The notes beneath the pieces were generated by a model. The model ran no database searches. It saw only the letters and a program-made list of their open reading frames with translations, and was not told the origin of the DNA. Made by a program: the position numbers and the translations under genes. Below are positions 43,885 through 55,968 of a stretch of 64,000 nt of DNA, piece by piece; within the stretch, counting starts at the first letter, position 1; each line of letters starts with the position of its first letter. The stretch is from Taiwanofungus camphoratus (taxonomy: Eukaryota; Basidiomycota; Agaricomycetes; Polyporales; Taiwanofungaceae), in the NCBI GenBank assembly GCA_003999685.1, contig CP021228.1:1178001-1242000 (forward strand). Direction: 5' to 3'.

Positions 43885-44767
43885 ACACACACAGGGGCAG
43901 TGATAGAAATGTCCCACTTGTGCACACACAGTCACTCCCCATGCCACCATTGGCCCTGTCCCCACTGCTCCCTGCACCACTGTCACCCCCATCTCTGCTG
44001 CTCCCCCCACTGTGTTCATGCTTGGGCTCAGGCTGCCAGGCAGCATGAATGGAAGCTTGCTCAGCCTGAATGTGCCAGGCCTCACATGGCCATGTGGCTT
44101 CAAGAGCCACCTGCTGCTGATGTGCAATGCTGTGGGCATGTTTGGCCTGTTCATCACAAGCATGGGCAACATCACTGGCATCACCACATCCACACCCACA
44201 ATGCTCGCACTGAGCATCAAGTGCCCCAGGTATCATCTCTTGTGGTGCATTGTTCCCTCCTCCTTCTCTCTTCCCCCCCACTTGCCCACATACTGATACT
44301 TACTTTGCTCCTGTCCCCTCTCCCCCTGCACCCAGGTACTTGCTCAAGAGCAATCTCCCACAGAGCAAGGAGGCAAAGCAGAACTGTGTGTCACTCATGT
44401 GCTCACACAGAATGCACTTTGAGAGCCTGTCCCTGTCCCTGTCCACATCTGCAGGTGTGCATGCATGTGCATTGTTGCTCAGGCTGGGTGTGGAGCTGCC
44501 TGCACTCATCACAGAGAAGGATGAGTCACCTGCATCAGCCAAGTTGACAGGTGTGCTGAAGGGCATGTGGTGGGTGTGTGGGTTTCTGAAGGAGCTGCCC
44601 ATGCACAAGGATGGGTGGCACAGCCACACAGGGATGCCAAGCATGCCAGGCATACCCATGACAAGTGATGAGGAGCAGCTTGCAGAAAAGAAGCATGTGT
44701 GGGTGGAGAAGCACAAGGTGAAGAAGCATAAGAAGGCAGAGACAAGGACACAAGCATCAAGTAGTTA
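43885..44767 (+). pseudogene. Unidentified gene fragment in the composite element
   Basis: Plus-strand frames give LSLNVPGLTWPCGFKSHLLL, GNITGITTSTPTMLALSIKC, an intron-like 60-90 bp piece, then SNLPQSKEAKQNCVSLMCSH, VLKGMWWVCGFLKELPMHKD and a Lys-rich end (HKVKKHKKAETRTQASSS) at 44767. The end looks like a true C-terminus. Family not recognised. Confidence 0.35.
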
Positions 44768-45110
44768 ATAGTACTTACAAGCTTGGTAGTACTTGTGTTA
44801 CTTTATGTTACATTTTTCATGCATGGCTTAAACTGCTTGTGCACTAGATGTGCCTTTTTATGCTTGTGGTGATAATCTCCTTAGTGACATGAATATCATT
44901 TACTGTCTTTTATGAGTACTTGAAGTACAGATCTACAAAAATGACTTAATATGCTTTTTCCCCTTCTGCCCTTTGACTTGCCTTGCACACTTCTTATGTA
45001 CTGGCAAGCTTTTGGTGCAAGACACTGACAAGAATCATTAAGCATCTCAAGCAAAATTGGTCTCAGACAAATAATTGTCTTGTTGTCTTGACTGACTTTT
45101 CTACTTTTTC
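44768..45110. other. Subterminal non-coding region, right side
   Basis: AT-rich with repeated TACTTG and CTTGT words, mirroring 31152-31670. No gene. Confidence 0.4.
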
Positions 45111-45184
45111 TGCTTGTGACAAGACCAAAAAGACACTAAAAGACAAGAAAAGTAGCTAAAAGTAACTAGTGGGTTTTGCTGATG

Positions 45185-45703
45185 AGTACTATATCCCAAT
45201 ATGGAAGGTACTACAGAACTAGCCAATAGGAAGATCTCGTCCCTAGCAACGTCTATAGTAGATATTAATTAAGGTACATACACAAATGGACTAACTGTCA
45301 AATCACAACCTGAACGGCCACAGACATGCCAATATTTGAAAGGTAAAATGTTTTTATGAGGATCAACGGAAACTTTCAACACATTTATACCTGCAGCTCG
45401 ATCGTAACTGGTTTATAAGTATGCTCAATGTAATGTAGTGAAGTAGTTCAACGATGGTACAGCTCGGATTCTATGTGGTGATCAACTCCATGTTCTGGGA
45501 TGCTGAGTTGGATAGCCGAGTTGGATACATTATATAACATGGTAAGTGATGTTAGTTGTGTTTGGAAACAAGTCGAAAAATAATATACTGCATTCTCGCC
45601 TAGTCTTTCGGGCAAGATTGCGTTCATGAACGCCCTCTTGTTTCTTCGACTTCCGCGACAACGCCGGCCTTGTTTTGAGGGTGTGTCTTCATGCGGTCAA
45701 CCG
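45185..45703. other. Intergenic, no gene seen
   Basis: AT-rich to ~45560, then sequence that is the antisense of the kinase's C-terminal or 3' region. Nothing else recognised. Confidence 0.5.
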
Positions 45704-48329
45704 TCAAAGATCCGAAGACAGCCTGGGTTTCTTCGACGAGGACGAACGTTTGGATGGTGCGACAGCACTCTCGATGGGTTCAACATCCTCCGCCCCAACG
45801 TCTTTTCTTCCCCTATTTCCTCCTTCCATGTTCTCTCGTTGCCGCTTGCTCGTCGCCCCTCTCTCGACCCCTTTGAATGGACCGATTTCGATATTCTCTG
45901 CGGACAGGATTCTCGACTTCTTGATAAAATTCATTCCAATCGCTTCGTGAATTCCATCGGCAACTGTATGGTTGAGTGTAGCCAAATCTTTCTCGGCCTG
46001 GCGGTAACAGTCTACGAGCCGCTTCCTCGCATCATCGGGCATGACGCCTATGTCTTTAATAGATGAATGAAGATTGCCCACAGCCTTGATGAAATCGCCA
46101 ACTATAGTCAACGCCTTAACTCTCCCTAAATCACTGTAAAAGAGCCTTCTTGCGTAACGCATCTGCTCTCTTAGTTTATCGTCATAATCACTTGATGGTG
46201 CACTGTTGCCGACACGGACGACACGGTAATTAAAGAGGAAATATACTGCAACCCACCAACAGGATTCAAGGTCATGCAGAGGGTTATATTTCACACCAGG
46301 TGTCTCCTGTTCGATCTGTGCGTCCGGTTCCCCGTCTTCTACATTGGGAGCAGGGAGTGACGACTCAGCGACTGCATTGATCGCTTCAGAAAACTCTGTA
46401 GGGTCCGGAGGTGACGCTGGAGTGTCATATTGTTCTGACATAAACATATACGTTCGTCCATCAACTTCTATTGCCATGAAATCAGCAGTGCCCTGGGGAT
46501 GCAGAGATAAGGTTCAGTAAAAGAAAAATGGTACTAAGTGCGTACCGTCCGTATATTATGTGCGCCGTCTTGATCCATCCTCTTCAAGTACTCCAAATCG
46601 CCTAACCTGACTTTCGACGCCTTGTCTACGAGGATGTTTCCCGCGCTTATATCACGATGGACCCATTTATTTCGATGAAGGAATTTGAGCACTAGTCATA
46701 TCAATACAAAAGGGTGAATCAATAACAAGATCCATTCGCACATGGACAAAGCTCCTACCATGAATAACTTCGGCGATTAGCCTTAGAATCGTGGCCAGCG
46801 AGGGAACAGTATATATGGGCTTGCACACCTCTTTGAAAACAATTCGATAGTGTGCTTTCGGATGATAGACTCTGGGAGGATTGAGTAGCTCCCCTGTATA
46901 CTCTTCCTGACTGTGATGATACCCTGTGGCCAATCTCGACGAGCGGCTTGATTTGGCTCTGGGAAGCCGTGTGAGATGGACTATAAACTCGGAACAATCA
47001 TTTGGAATTCCTTGACCCCGTGTCATGAGCGTGCGAGTGTGATCAACTTCTCCGTTGATATAGACATCTCCATCGCATATAACCGTCAGAAGAAATCTCC
47101 TCATCGCGTCTTGAAAATCTGCGGATGCGTCGGAGTCGCGAAGCGCTTTGGAAAGAGTGCCTTCTCTTGTACGATCACTGTCGATCCAAGAATCTTTGAG
47201 CGCAACGGGTTCTCCACATTCCTCTCCGTTCTCCAATTTCTTGGCTTCCCAAACCCGAGTACCTCTGCCCTGCAGCGCATCCGCACCAAAGTCGGCTAGA
47301 ATCTTGATTGTGCGATATACAACATTGGTTCCGTCTGCCGATCGCACAGTAATGTCGAACCGGCGTTTACCATCGCTGTCCAATAGTACCTTGCCTTCGC
47401 TATCCGTGACGGGACAAATCGTAGGATCCCATCCGACTTCATGTGATGCAGCGTACATCAACGACAAGAATATATGAACAACGGTCTTATGGTCCTGTGT
47501 ACGGTGTAAGATGACAATTGATAAAAACGTTATATGGCAACCTACCGTCGTAAGGTTGAAAATTTTGGTGACTAATGTCTCCGAACGGCTACAGAACCAA
47601 AGTCTCGTATCCGTATCCTCAATTGTAAGGCCTATCGTAAATCTTCGACGTGGATCATTGCGCATGCAATGGTGCATGCCCCACACAATCTTCCGAACGT
47701 TCTGTACCAGTCTCAGTTATGAGCCTCTTACATTCATCAGCCTTCGTACTCACATCGTTCCTGTCATCAATAGATTTTCTCTTCTTGTATTCAGCACAAA
47801 GGGCGATGTCTGTCCAGTGAACACCATCTTGTTTGTCACGCAGTATGAGATATCCGTCGGGGCGAGATGTAGAGTCTCTGAGTTCCGACTTCGGTGTGTG
47901 ATTTGGATTATTCTCGAAGTCAAGCAGTCTGCCATTACCGCCCAATCCGCCGGCCATTGCAATCTGCCTGACCATGTCCTCGAGAGGCTTGAAGGTAACA
48001 TTCTCATTAGACCATGACGCAGCGGGGTTGACTGGAAATGATCTCCATCGTCCGCTCTGTAAAATGTCGTTTTGGTCTTTGAGCGTCTGAATGACTCTAT
48101 CAAGGTCGAATTCCAGACGAAGTGGGGGGAGGATGTTGTCGAGAAAGAACTGGACAGAGATCTCGAAGATCGATTCTCCCAGTTCCCGTATCACTGCTGC
48201 TCGACCCTCTCCCAGGTCTCCCTCCAGATATGACACCTCTTGTGTACACTTACGAAAGGCAGGAGTATCAGGTAATTGAGTATTGATAGGGCGAGGAGGA
48301 GTAGTGGGGGGAGATTGTCGCTCACCCAT
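45704..48329 (-). CDS. FunK1-type fungal protein kinase
   Basis: FunK1 is a protein kinase-like family expanded in mushroom fungi; targets are unknown. Start MGERQSPPTTPPRPINTQLP at 48329. N-terminal part has a FunK1-type NIVDxEYKK region (ALCAEYKKRKSIDD); after an intron (47753-47702) come RRRFTIGLTIEDTDTRLWFC and, after another near 47545-47495, FLSLMYAASHEVGWDPTICP. The catalytic loop is WVHRDISAGNIL near 46650, the metal motif is LGDLEY, then TADFMAIEV in the activation segment, and YNPLHDLESCWWVAVYFLF. The tail is Lys/Arg/Ser-rich. All introns have GT-AG ends and I found no stop in the chosen exons, so it may be functional. It faces the second FunK1 gene head-away, with decayed genes between. 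Confidence 0.85.
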
Positions 48330-50309
48330 GATGGATGCTCTACGGAGCTTGACATTAACGTATGCATGTTATATATGCAATCGCTGCGATGGCCTGCTGT
48401 GGCCAGCTGTGGCTCTACACGCTTTGAGAATGGGATCGTGGCTGCCCGTGGCTAGTTAAATAGAACAATGGGAACAAATAAGCATGCAACGGCTGTGATT
48501 TTAATGTTGAGATGCACGACTACCGAGCGTGCTTCTTTTGCTGGTATTGAGTACACTACAGAATCTTGGGAGTTGGCAGTAAGTTTGAAACTCGCGAGCA
48601 ATCCATTGACCGTTCACCTACACGCGTCGGTCACGTGTACGTGGCAGGCCAACCAGACGCCCGACCAGTAGCAGCCACGGCCGTTCATTCTCTCTTACTA
48701 CCGCTTCCATGAGCATGTGTGGTCAAAGTCATGCAGATACGCAGCCTCTGCGAGTATGTCCGCCGTCGCCCCATTACGTGCTCATTTTCACACACCTATA
48801 CAAGTTTGGCAAGGGTACATACACTCAAGTTGCGACGTTGTTCCAAAACGCGCACCGAGAAACCCTCCTTGACCGTACTCAATTGCTTCCTCCGAGGTTC
48901 TTACCCATCTCAAATCCCCCTTCCAAGCACATGCTTCTCCTTCTTCTGCAGCCGATCCCAGTGGCAATACTGTCGTTGATCTCTGGCCACCCACCGAATG
49001 CGTTTCTCACATTATCGCACACCTTGATATCAGTTCCCCTCGTACACAGCGTGCTACACACAAAATCTCTGCATGGCAAACTTCTGCAACGGGCATCTCA
49101 GGTAATGCTAGCGCTGTACCAATTGCATTTGACTCCTCAGACGGCGGTTAATCCGGTGCAGGCGAGCGTCTCTCACGCTTGCTGGAGCTAACGCAGTATG
49201 AAGATGTCGTTTGGGTTGTGTACCGTTGGTACGGTTGTGTCAAGCTCGGATCATGGTGCCGAATCTACGCGGCATCCATTCCCGCGAGTCATCGAAAACG
49301 ACTCGATGACTTAGTAACAACGAGAAACCATCTGAGGAACCTGGTATTCTCCCGGTTGTGCCCCTCAACGCCCGCGGTGGGTACTGCCTCGGGACAGAAT
49401 GTATGCCAAAGTCGCGTTCTTAGAATTCATCATTGTCAGCATGTTCAGGTTCCGCAAAATATGGGAATCAGCAACAATGTGGCTCGTCCTGCAAGCAGTC
49501 TCGCATCGCATTGGTAATAGTGTGTTTGTCCGAGCTGAACTATCCATTGCTTGATCAGATCTATCAGTGAAGTACGCCTGCCGAACTCGACGAGTTCTCA
49601 CATCTAGAATGACAATAGTGATTCCGCTATTTCTTTCGAGTGATAAAGGAGATACTTGCAAAGGTAATGTAACATGCCGTACAAGGGCTTTGCAAACGCA
49701 GCGGGGATCTGTCTGACCGTATTAATTGCAGAGCGCGCGTTGTGTTGGCATGGAATACGATGTCAAAAAGGTGAGCAAGAAGAGAGCCGGGCTCAAATCG
49801 TGTAGTAAGTCTGTGATATCGGATGAGCACGTCAGGATTCCGAACGGCCCTTGCAACCGAAGCAAATGAATTTTACATGCTTTGCGCAAGCCCATGGCTT
49901 ACAAGCAAGGACTTATGCTGGTGGGGCATAATGATGTGGAGTGGACGATGACTGCAGTAACTGGATGTCGTCCCTCTAGGACAGACTTTATGACCATCAG
50001 AATCGTGCTCAAGTAAATCAAGTGCCTCGACTTTCCGAGCGACGGAGGGCTGACAACAGCATGTCTATCAGTTGCGAACGCTGCTGACTGCAATCAAACC
50101 AGCGTATATGAATGCAAGATTCAAATTTCGCAGACCTGGCATAGTTCAATGTTACTGTAAGTCTCTGTATCGGTGAAGGTCTAGCATGCATTGTGGGGAA
50201 TGTAACAATTACCACGAGGATACATGAGGAAACCGAGCAATAGCCACAAACAATATATTCAGTTACGATAAGGGCCGCCCTCATAGCACCGTCGATGGTA
50301 TTCCTCACA
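48330..50309. other. Long stretch with no identifiable gene
   Basis: Promoter side of the kinase up to ~48700. From 48710 to 49520 plus-strand open stretches exist (FLPISNPPSKHMLLLLLQPI; DVVWVVYRWYGCVKLGSWCR, HRKRLDDLVTTRNHLRNLVF) that may be exons of a decayed gene; I do not recognise it. 49520-50309 has only short antisense frames. Confidence 0.4.
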
Positions 50310-51023
50310 CTAGAAGCACTCTGGGGCGGAGGGGCGTCAATGTGGAAAAGCATGCGAGCGACAAACGAAGGCACGCACTGCGATGAATAATAGCAGGTCC
50401 CGACTCGTCGTATTCTTGTTTCGAGCACCACATGTTCTGGAACGTGTTCAACGACGCCAAGATCGAGCCGCCAATCCAGACCGAGTACTTCCTCTCTGGC
50501 GGAGCAACGATCTTGACCTGTACGATGGTATCTCAGAGTTATCTTCCAACATTGCATGCAGGAGCACGACGGCGAATGCAGCGTACCTTCATGCTAGGTG
50601 GCGTGAGCGCCATTATCTCCTTCTGCAAGCGATCGGCGATGCCTGGGAACATGGTGCTGCCGCCAGATAGGACCATGTTGCCGTACAAGTCGCGACGGAC
50701 ATCCAAGTCGCACTTTGTGATCGAGGTATATCTGGTGATGTTTCTGCTCAACCAAGGCTGCCCTAAGCAATGTGAGATAATGCTTACACGGTCTCGTGAA
50801 TGCCACTGGCCTCCAAGCCTAGGAGGGCGGGCTGGAAGAGCGCCTCCGGGGCCTGGAATCTGACCACAGTACTCAAGGTAAGCATCAAGAAGACCCAGCA
50901 TGGTAAGGAGTCCTACCGCTCACTCCCGATGGTTATAACCTGGCGGTCTGGCAGCTCGTAGCTCTTCTCGAGCGCTGACGACTGCATGGCGGTGAACATC
51001 TCCTGCTCATAGTCCAGTGCAAC
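50310..51023 (-). pseudogene. Actin gene, 3' part only (about residues 219-375)
   Basis: Five exons read in frame: 51023-50917 ([31 protein letters not shown]), 50859-50788 ([20 protein letters not shown]), 50731-50587 ([39 protein letters not shown]), 50517-50379 ([38 protein letters not shown]) and 50320-50310, giving KCF and a stop, the universal actin end. Every junction is GT-AG and keeps the frame; no stop is seen. The first ~218 residues, including the ATP phosphate loop, are absent upstream, where a Smr-gene remnant on the other strand begins instead. So the copy cannot make a normal actin, but its remaining code is still clean, suggesting a recent truncating rearrangement or a duplicated segment. 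Confidence 0.85.
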
Positions 51024-51269
51024 GTGGTGGGAGAAATGGGTTAGGAAAAGGTGAGAAGGGCAACGTCGGTGAGCTATCAGGAGGGGCCGGTGATCATTGC
51101 GGCTGTGCAAGAGAGCTGATGGCACAAAGCAGAGAGGCACTGAGGGAGGTGGGGAGGGCTTGGCAGAAAGGTAACTCGAAAACCAGAGGTGGGGAGGTTG
51201 CCTTTTATTTCGCAGCAGAAAGGTTCTGGGTCTGAGTCAATTTTTTGTATGATTGCTAAAGAGTATGTG
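51024..51269. other. Junction between actin fragment and Smr fragment
   Basis: About 245 bp with no clear exon on either strand. Probable breakpoint region where both genes lost their 5' parts. Confidence 0.4.
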
Positions 51270-51733
51270 TTCTGACAGGCTCGTGAATTACAGCAACAAC
51301 CTTGACAGGAGCAACTAGGTGCTGCATGTGAGATGGTTCAGGCCAAACGGTAAGTGACAAATCAATGGGACCCTTGTGTGTTTTCACTGTCTGCCACCCA
51401 GAATGTTCTCTTCAAACGGTGATACCGTTGATCTGCACAGTACCACAGTAAGCGAAGCCATCCAGATTGTCAAAGATATCCTACATGAGGGCGGTATCTC
51501 AGGCTGTGAGTCTTTCTTGGTCCCTCCGGTTGCTCCCTTTCCCGCCTGACCCGGATCCATTCGAATGCTTAGCGAAACCTCTGAAAATTATAACTGGGCG
51601 TGGTATGCATTCTGCAAATGGAATTGGGGTGTTAGGTCTTGCTGTGAAGAGCGCTTTGTTGGACGAAGGTTGGACCGTAGGGACCTGGGATGGCGGGCAA
51701 GTTGTCCACGCTAAAGTGGCTGAGAGGATGTAG
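51270..51733 (+). pseudogene. Smr-domain protein, C-terminal fragment
   Basis: Smr domains are small nucleases/nucleic-acid binders also found alone in eukaryotes. Seen: a Gln/Ala-rich helical lead (EQLGAACEMVQAKR) with one in-frame stop, an intron to ~51400, exon to 51493 with DTVDLHSTTVSEAIQIVKDI (the D-x-H of the domain start), intron 51494-51572, and exon KPLKIITGRGMHSANGIGVL to VAERM at 51731. TGRG-x-HS and the WTVGTWDGG end are the Smr signature. The N-terminal part of the host gene is missing. Confidence 0.75.
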
Positions 51734-52522
51734 CGCTCCTCTCCAGGAGAACAGCTTGCGGGTCTATCCCTTTGGGCTCCTGATGGCTATGCCATTGCGT
51801 TGCTGTCATCATGCCGTTCTTCTTCCCAAGATTAATGACATCATACTCGTATTAGTATCCACTTACTATGGGATTCGTTTTTGTGTAATATCGACGATGT
51901 AGCTATCCAGATACCCTGTTGTATTCAGTATGCCTCGAGCAGACTAATATTTATTCTTATGAGTATGGCACAATTTATCGGTATACCTACTGTTCCCAGT
52001 TATGATGTGAAGACTTATATACACTTAAGAGTACTGGTTGCTGTTTGCACTCTGTCCTGCCAGTAGCCCAGTTTTTTGACCGTCCTGTTCGTTGTCTCTT
52101 GGCAACGTGTATATTCCGTCAACCATGACCAAGTCTTTGACCCTCATTGATTCCCATATACATAGCAATGCGCACCGTGACAGTGTCTTCACGTTCAGAA
52201 TCCTGACCATAGTACTGCAAATGTAGTATATACTATCGCAGGGATGCTAGAGTTGCTATCCTCGCCGCCCACTTGAAGGTCGACTTTTCGGGGTGCCTCG
52301 GAGCTCCACCGGGATTTTCAGGGGTCGCAGTCATTGATGTAAAAGGCAACTGTTGTGACGGGGCCGTTCCGTGAGATACGAACATGCAACGCGGCTAGAG
52401 CGTTTGCTCTGACCTGCGGTCCGTTCCTTTGGTCAAGATATCGTTGTGGCACCGCGGCTGTCCGTAGCTTAATATGAAGCGTTCTTTCGATGAGCTAACT
52501 GAAACCTCCCCTGGTTCCGGGT
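51734..52522. other. Intergenic; probable promoter of the second kinase
   Basis: No coding pattern on either strand. It is AT-rich in the middle, GC-richer toward 52500. Only position suggests promoter function. Confidence 0.4.
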
Positions 52523-55229
52523 ATGTCGTCGACTCCTGACATCAAGCGTCTTCCCCGTCTGATTTGGCAAAACACACCTCCGGGCAAAAACAGGAGTGAG
52601 ACCATTCAATCTCAGCGGGCCGAGTATAAGACCCTTGCTCATCAAGTCAATGCTGAACTTCGCGATGAGCTGCAATATTCCGTTTTCTCGAGCACCCCCC
52701 ACTTTCTGGACACATTCTTTCCTGTCTGCACCTCGCTTGTTGAGGAAATCTACAGGAAGGCTTGCTCCATGAACCCTCCGGTGTATAGTCTCGAGGACAC
52801 CCTCTGGAATGGGTTTCCTAAAGAGAAGACAATACGTCAGGAGGCTTCACTCTATGAACCATTCGTAAATGTTGCCAATTTCATCACACAGTCTTGCACC
52901 ACACCTAGCAAACTCCCAGTCCGGTGGCTCTCCGACCCTAACCGTTCTCCCGCCCTCGCAGACACAAAGGCTGCGGACTTGAAGCCCGACATAGTCGCTG
53001 TCCTGAACTTTCCTGAGCCAGGACCAGAGGTAGAGTCGAAGAAGTCGCCTCCAAAGGCACCGTGGTCTCGCATTCACGTTCCAATGGAAGTGAAGAAAGC
53101 TCAGTCTGATGCACCAGCTCTTCTTCAACTCCTGGGATACCAACGACAAATTTTCTATGAATCCCATGATCGACGCTTTGTTTACGGGTTGGTCCTAGCT
53201 GCGAGAAATCTTTATGTCTATTTAGCGGACCGTTCTGGAGTCCTTGGCTCGGAGGTGTTTGATATGCACACGGTAGGTCAATCATATGTATTGTCCATTC
53301 CGATACTGACAGCTTCACCTGCAGGAGCCTCACAAGCTCGTACGTGTCATTGCTGCAATAGCAACCCTTCCAGCATCCCAACTCGGATGGGACACTACCA
53401 TGCGCGCTATACCGAAGCATGCACTCGAGCGTCCATCAGTGTTCTCCGCTTCCGCTTCGAAGCCCTCATACGAACATGAGTACTCGAAGGGGAACCCGGT
53501 TGAATGTTATTGGGTGGTTCAAATGCCAATGCAGAAGGAAGGCAAGCCAGTGGAGATGCAGGCAGACGTCATGGAGACGTTCATTTTGTGGAAATCTATT
53601 AGCCTTTCGCGAGCGGAGGTGATCCGCGGGCGAGCCACCCGTGTTTGGAAAGCTTGGCATGAGAAAGATATGGGCTTGCCTGAAAGTGAACGTGAGGTAT
53701 GGCCATCTAACTGTTGATTATCCATGTTCGAACTCACCGTACTTTTACTTGATAGATATATATCGTGAAAGATACTTGGAGGGATGACAGGCGCGATCTC
53801 GAGGGCAAACTGTACGCGGAAATTGGCGACTGTGAAGGTGTTGCGAAACTGCACTCGTATTGTGCAGTCATGGTAGACGGGCAGCTCGATACGACTCGGA
53901 ACCTAATTCGACGCGACTTGGCACCAGAAGGAAATCCTGTCGCCATAGATGCAGTGCAGCAGCAAGTGCCTCAGCATCCCAACCACTCTCCTGGTGAAGA
54001 GTGGCAAAGAGTCACGTATTACATTGACCAGGATTACGTGCCAAGGAGATTGCGGCTCGACGGGAAAAAACTAGAGGATGTACAACCTCGTGGAAAAACA
54101 CACTCTAGGCTGGTGATGAAAACATATGGTTGGCCAATCAAGTTTGCAAAGTCACTTCTCGAGATGGTAGGGGCGTTCAAGGATGCTATTGTCGGTGAGT
54201 CCCCTCTGGCTATACCGATGTCTTGACACAAGCATGCTAGTGATTTCATCTTGCAGGCCACCGTAACTCCTTCCAGAGGAACGTGCTGCATCGAGATATC
54301 AGCATAGGGAATATATTGATCGCCTCCAAACCTGAGCCTGGCTATCGAGGAATTTTGATTGACTACGAAAATGCGATTATACTCAAGCCTGGTCGTGAAC
54401 CGCTCCACGATGATCCCGTATCGGTATATCAATCACGACACTGTCAATCATATGTTTAATGACTTTTATTATTATACAGGGCACACGTCCATTCATCTCC
54501 CCCGAAGTATTGGGAAGGAAGCCTCTTTGGGACCACAGCCGAAAACGTCCTAAGACAATGCCACGATTACACCCGAAACACGACTTCATTCATGACCTAG
54601 AGAGTTTCTTCTGGGTTCTGGTCTGGCTTTGCATGTCTCGCAGCGGCCCAGCAAAGCGCCGGGAAGAGCTCATAACCCCAAACTCCGAGGACGATGAGTT
54701 TTGCGAAACATTCAAGCAACTCTTTGAAGGGAGTGACAACGTGTTGGTTTTGATGAAAAGGGAAGTACTCAGACACGGCGAAGAATTTGGTTCGGCGGTC
54801 CTAGACCATGTTACGGATTGGTGTGACCCCCTAAAATCCCTCTTGGAGAAGTTCTATGATATCTTGACTGCAGCGTACGCCGATGAGAAACGCAATTTCG
54901 ACATCAAAATCTACGAGGCCGTCATAAATGCATTCCAGACGATGGAGGACGAGTTGGAAAAGAGACCTGAGAAAAAGTACGCGAAATTGAGGGAACATGA
55001 GGAGGCACGACGACATCGGGACTTGCAAGGACATTGGGATCTGTCTTCGCCTAAAACGCGGAAGACGGCCGCTGGGACACAGAAGACGGCCGCTGAGACA
55101 CAGGAGCCACCAACCCCCCCGCCGACATTGCCCGCCTACCTGAAAGAACCCGAATCACCTACTCCCCAGTCGAAGCGAGCTAAAACTGGGGTGATGCTCG
55201 ACATCAGGAGTTCTCCTCTCAATCGTTGA
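52523..55229 (+). CDS. FunK1-type fungal protein kinase
   Basis: Five exons: 52523-53272, 53325-53696, 53756-54194, 54257-54417, 54480-55229; all junctions GT-AG and in frame, no internal stop. Start MSSTPDIKRLPRLIWQNTPP. N-terminal FunK1 region: DLKPDIVAVLNFPEPGPEVE, HVPMEVKKAQSDAPALLQLL, YQRQIFYESHDRRFVYGLVL. Kinase part: SRAEVIRGRATRVWKAW, YIVKDTWRDDRRDLEGKLYA (the Lys/Glu pair region), catalytic loop VLHRDISIGNILI, metal motif GILIDYENA, activation end TRPFISPEVL and DFIHDLESFFWVLVWLC. Tail is Pro/Thr-rich with a basic patch (SKRAKTG). Looks intact. Same family as 45704-48329 but divergent, so the two are not a recent tandem pair. Confidence 0.9.
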
Positions 55230-55968
55230 TCGTATGGGCACACAGCTGGTACGCAGGTGGTGGAAGACTAAGATGAGGCGGCATGGCAGACCATTGAAAG
55301 GTGAGGATGTGGAGAATGAATTGTGATCCTTTGTTTTGTATGCATGATTCCATTATGCACTGCTTTCGTGTTATTTAAATACTCGGTAAACATTGCTTTG
55401 ATGTAGTGTTGCCGCGAGTCGAGTCGAGTTCGCAAACTCGCCACAACTCGGTTTTTCGAGTTTAAGGGATAACTTATATAAGTCTAATCGACGACGAGAT
55501 GGCCGTGTCCCGGAGTCCCCGCATTGCCCCGAACAATGCCGTATCCTGCCATTAGCAGCGAGACCTGCGTACGAATATCAGTTATCCCGCAGCGAGACCT
55601 GCTGATGCTCACCAATCATCGCACAGCGACAAACATTTCACCACAGCGGATGTCCAGATATGGCGAGCTGCAAAGAAAAATACAAAGAGGGGCACATTCC
55701 GATTTTTTTCCCCCTCATTTTCTTTCGCACTGCTTGCCAGGTAGGATGCCGTTGACTGTTTCCCTCCATTGACTGACGAAGTTTCTTTCGCACTGCTTGT
55801 AGTGTCGGGGGCAGAAATGTTTTGGACGTTCTGCCAACTGCTGCCGGCACAATGGCAATTGCCACCCCTGGCAGAATTTGGCAGAAGTGTCTGTGCATTT
55901 TCGTGTAGCTAAGGTAGACAGTGAGCAATGCAACATTGTATTATTACTAGAAGACAATTGTAAGATAC
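55230..55968. other. Intergenic with small repeats and a hAT-type end
   Basis: At 55404 TAGTGTTGCCGCGAG starts like the hAT-type ends at 17474 and 19279, followed by GAGTCGAGTCGAGTT; no matching right end found. A ~18 bp word TTTCTTTCGCACTGCTTG is repeated at 55723 and 55783. A run of TGCCAACTGCTGCCGGCA-type inverted words follows. No gene. Confidence 0.4.

Larger units (their letters stand above)
31088..45184. mobile_element. Composite DNA element with long imperfect terminal inverted repeats
   Basis: The left end (31088-31151, CATCAGGAAAACCTACC, then CTTTTTG and GTCTTGTCACAAGCA) is an imperfect inverted copy of the right end (45111-45184, reverse complement CATCAGCAAAACCCACTAG, then GTCTTGTCACAAGCA). 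Inside each end are AT-rich stretches with repeated ACAAGAC/GTCTTGT words, and two direct copies of CTTGTCACAAGGAGTGACAA near 31210 and 31295. Without the gypsy element (8212 bp) and the 1.8 kb repeat it would be about 4 kb. It holds host-like gene fragments and no transposase I can see. Class unknown; no clear target duplication. Confidence 0.5.

Noticed and set aside
41181-44767. Response-regulator or HSF-type DNA-binding domain in the cargo (NVPGLT...SHL)
   Set aside because: The likeness is to one short motif only and does not extend; not reported as a call.
45626-46066. Plus-strand ORF near 45.6-46.1 kb as a gene
   Set aside because: It is antisense to the C-terminal exon of the FunK1 kinase, which has clear family motifs.
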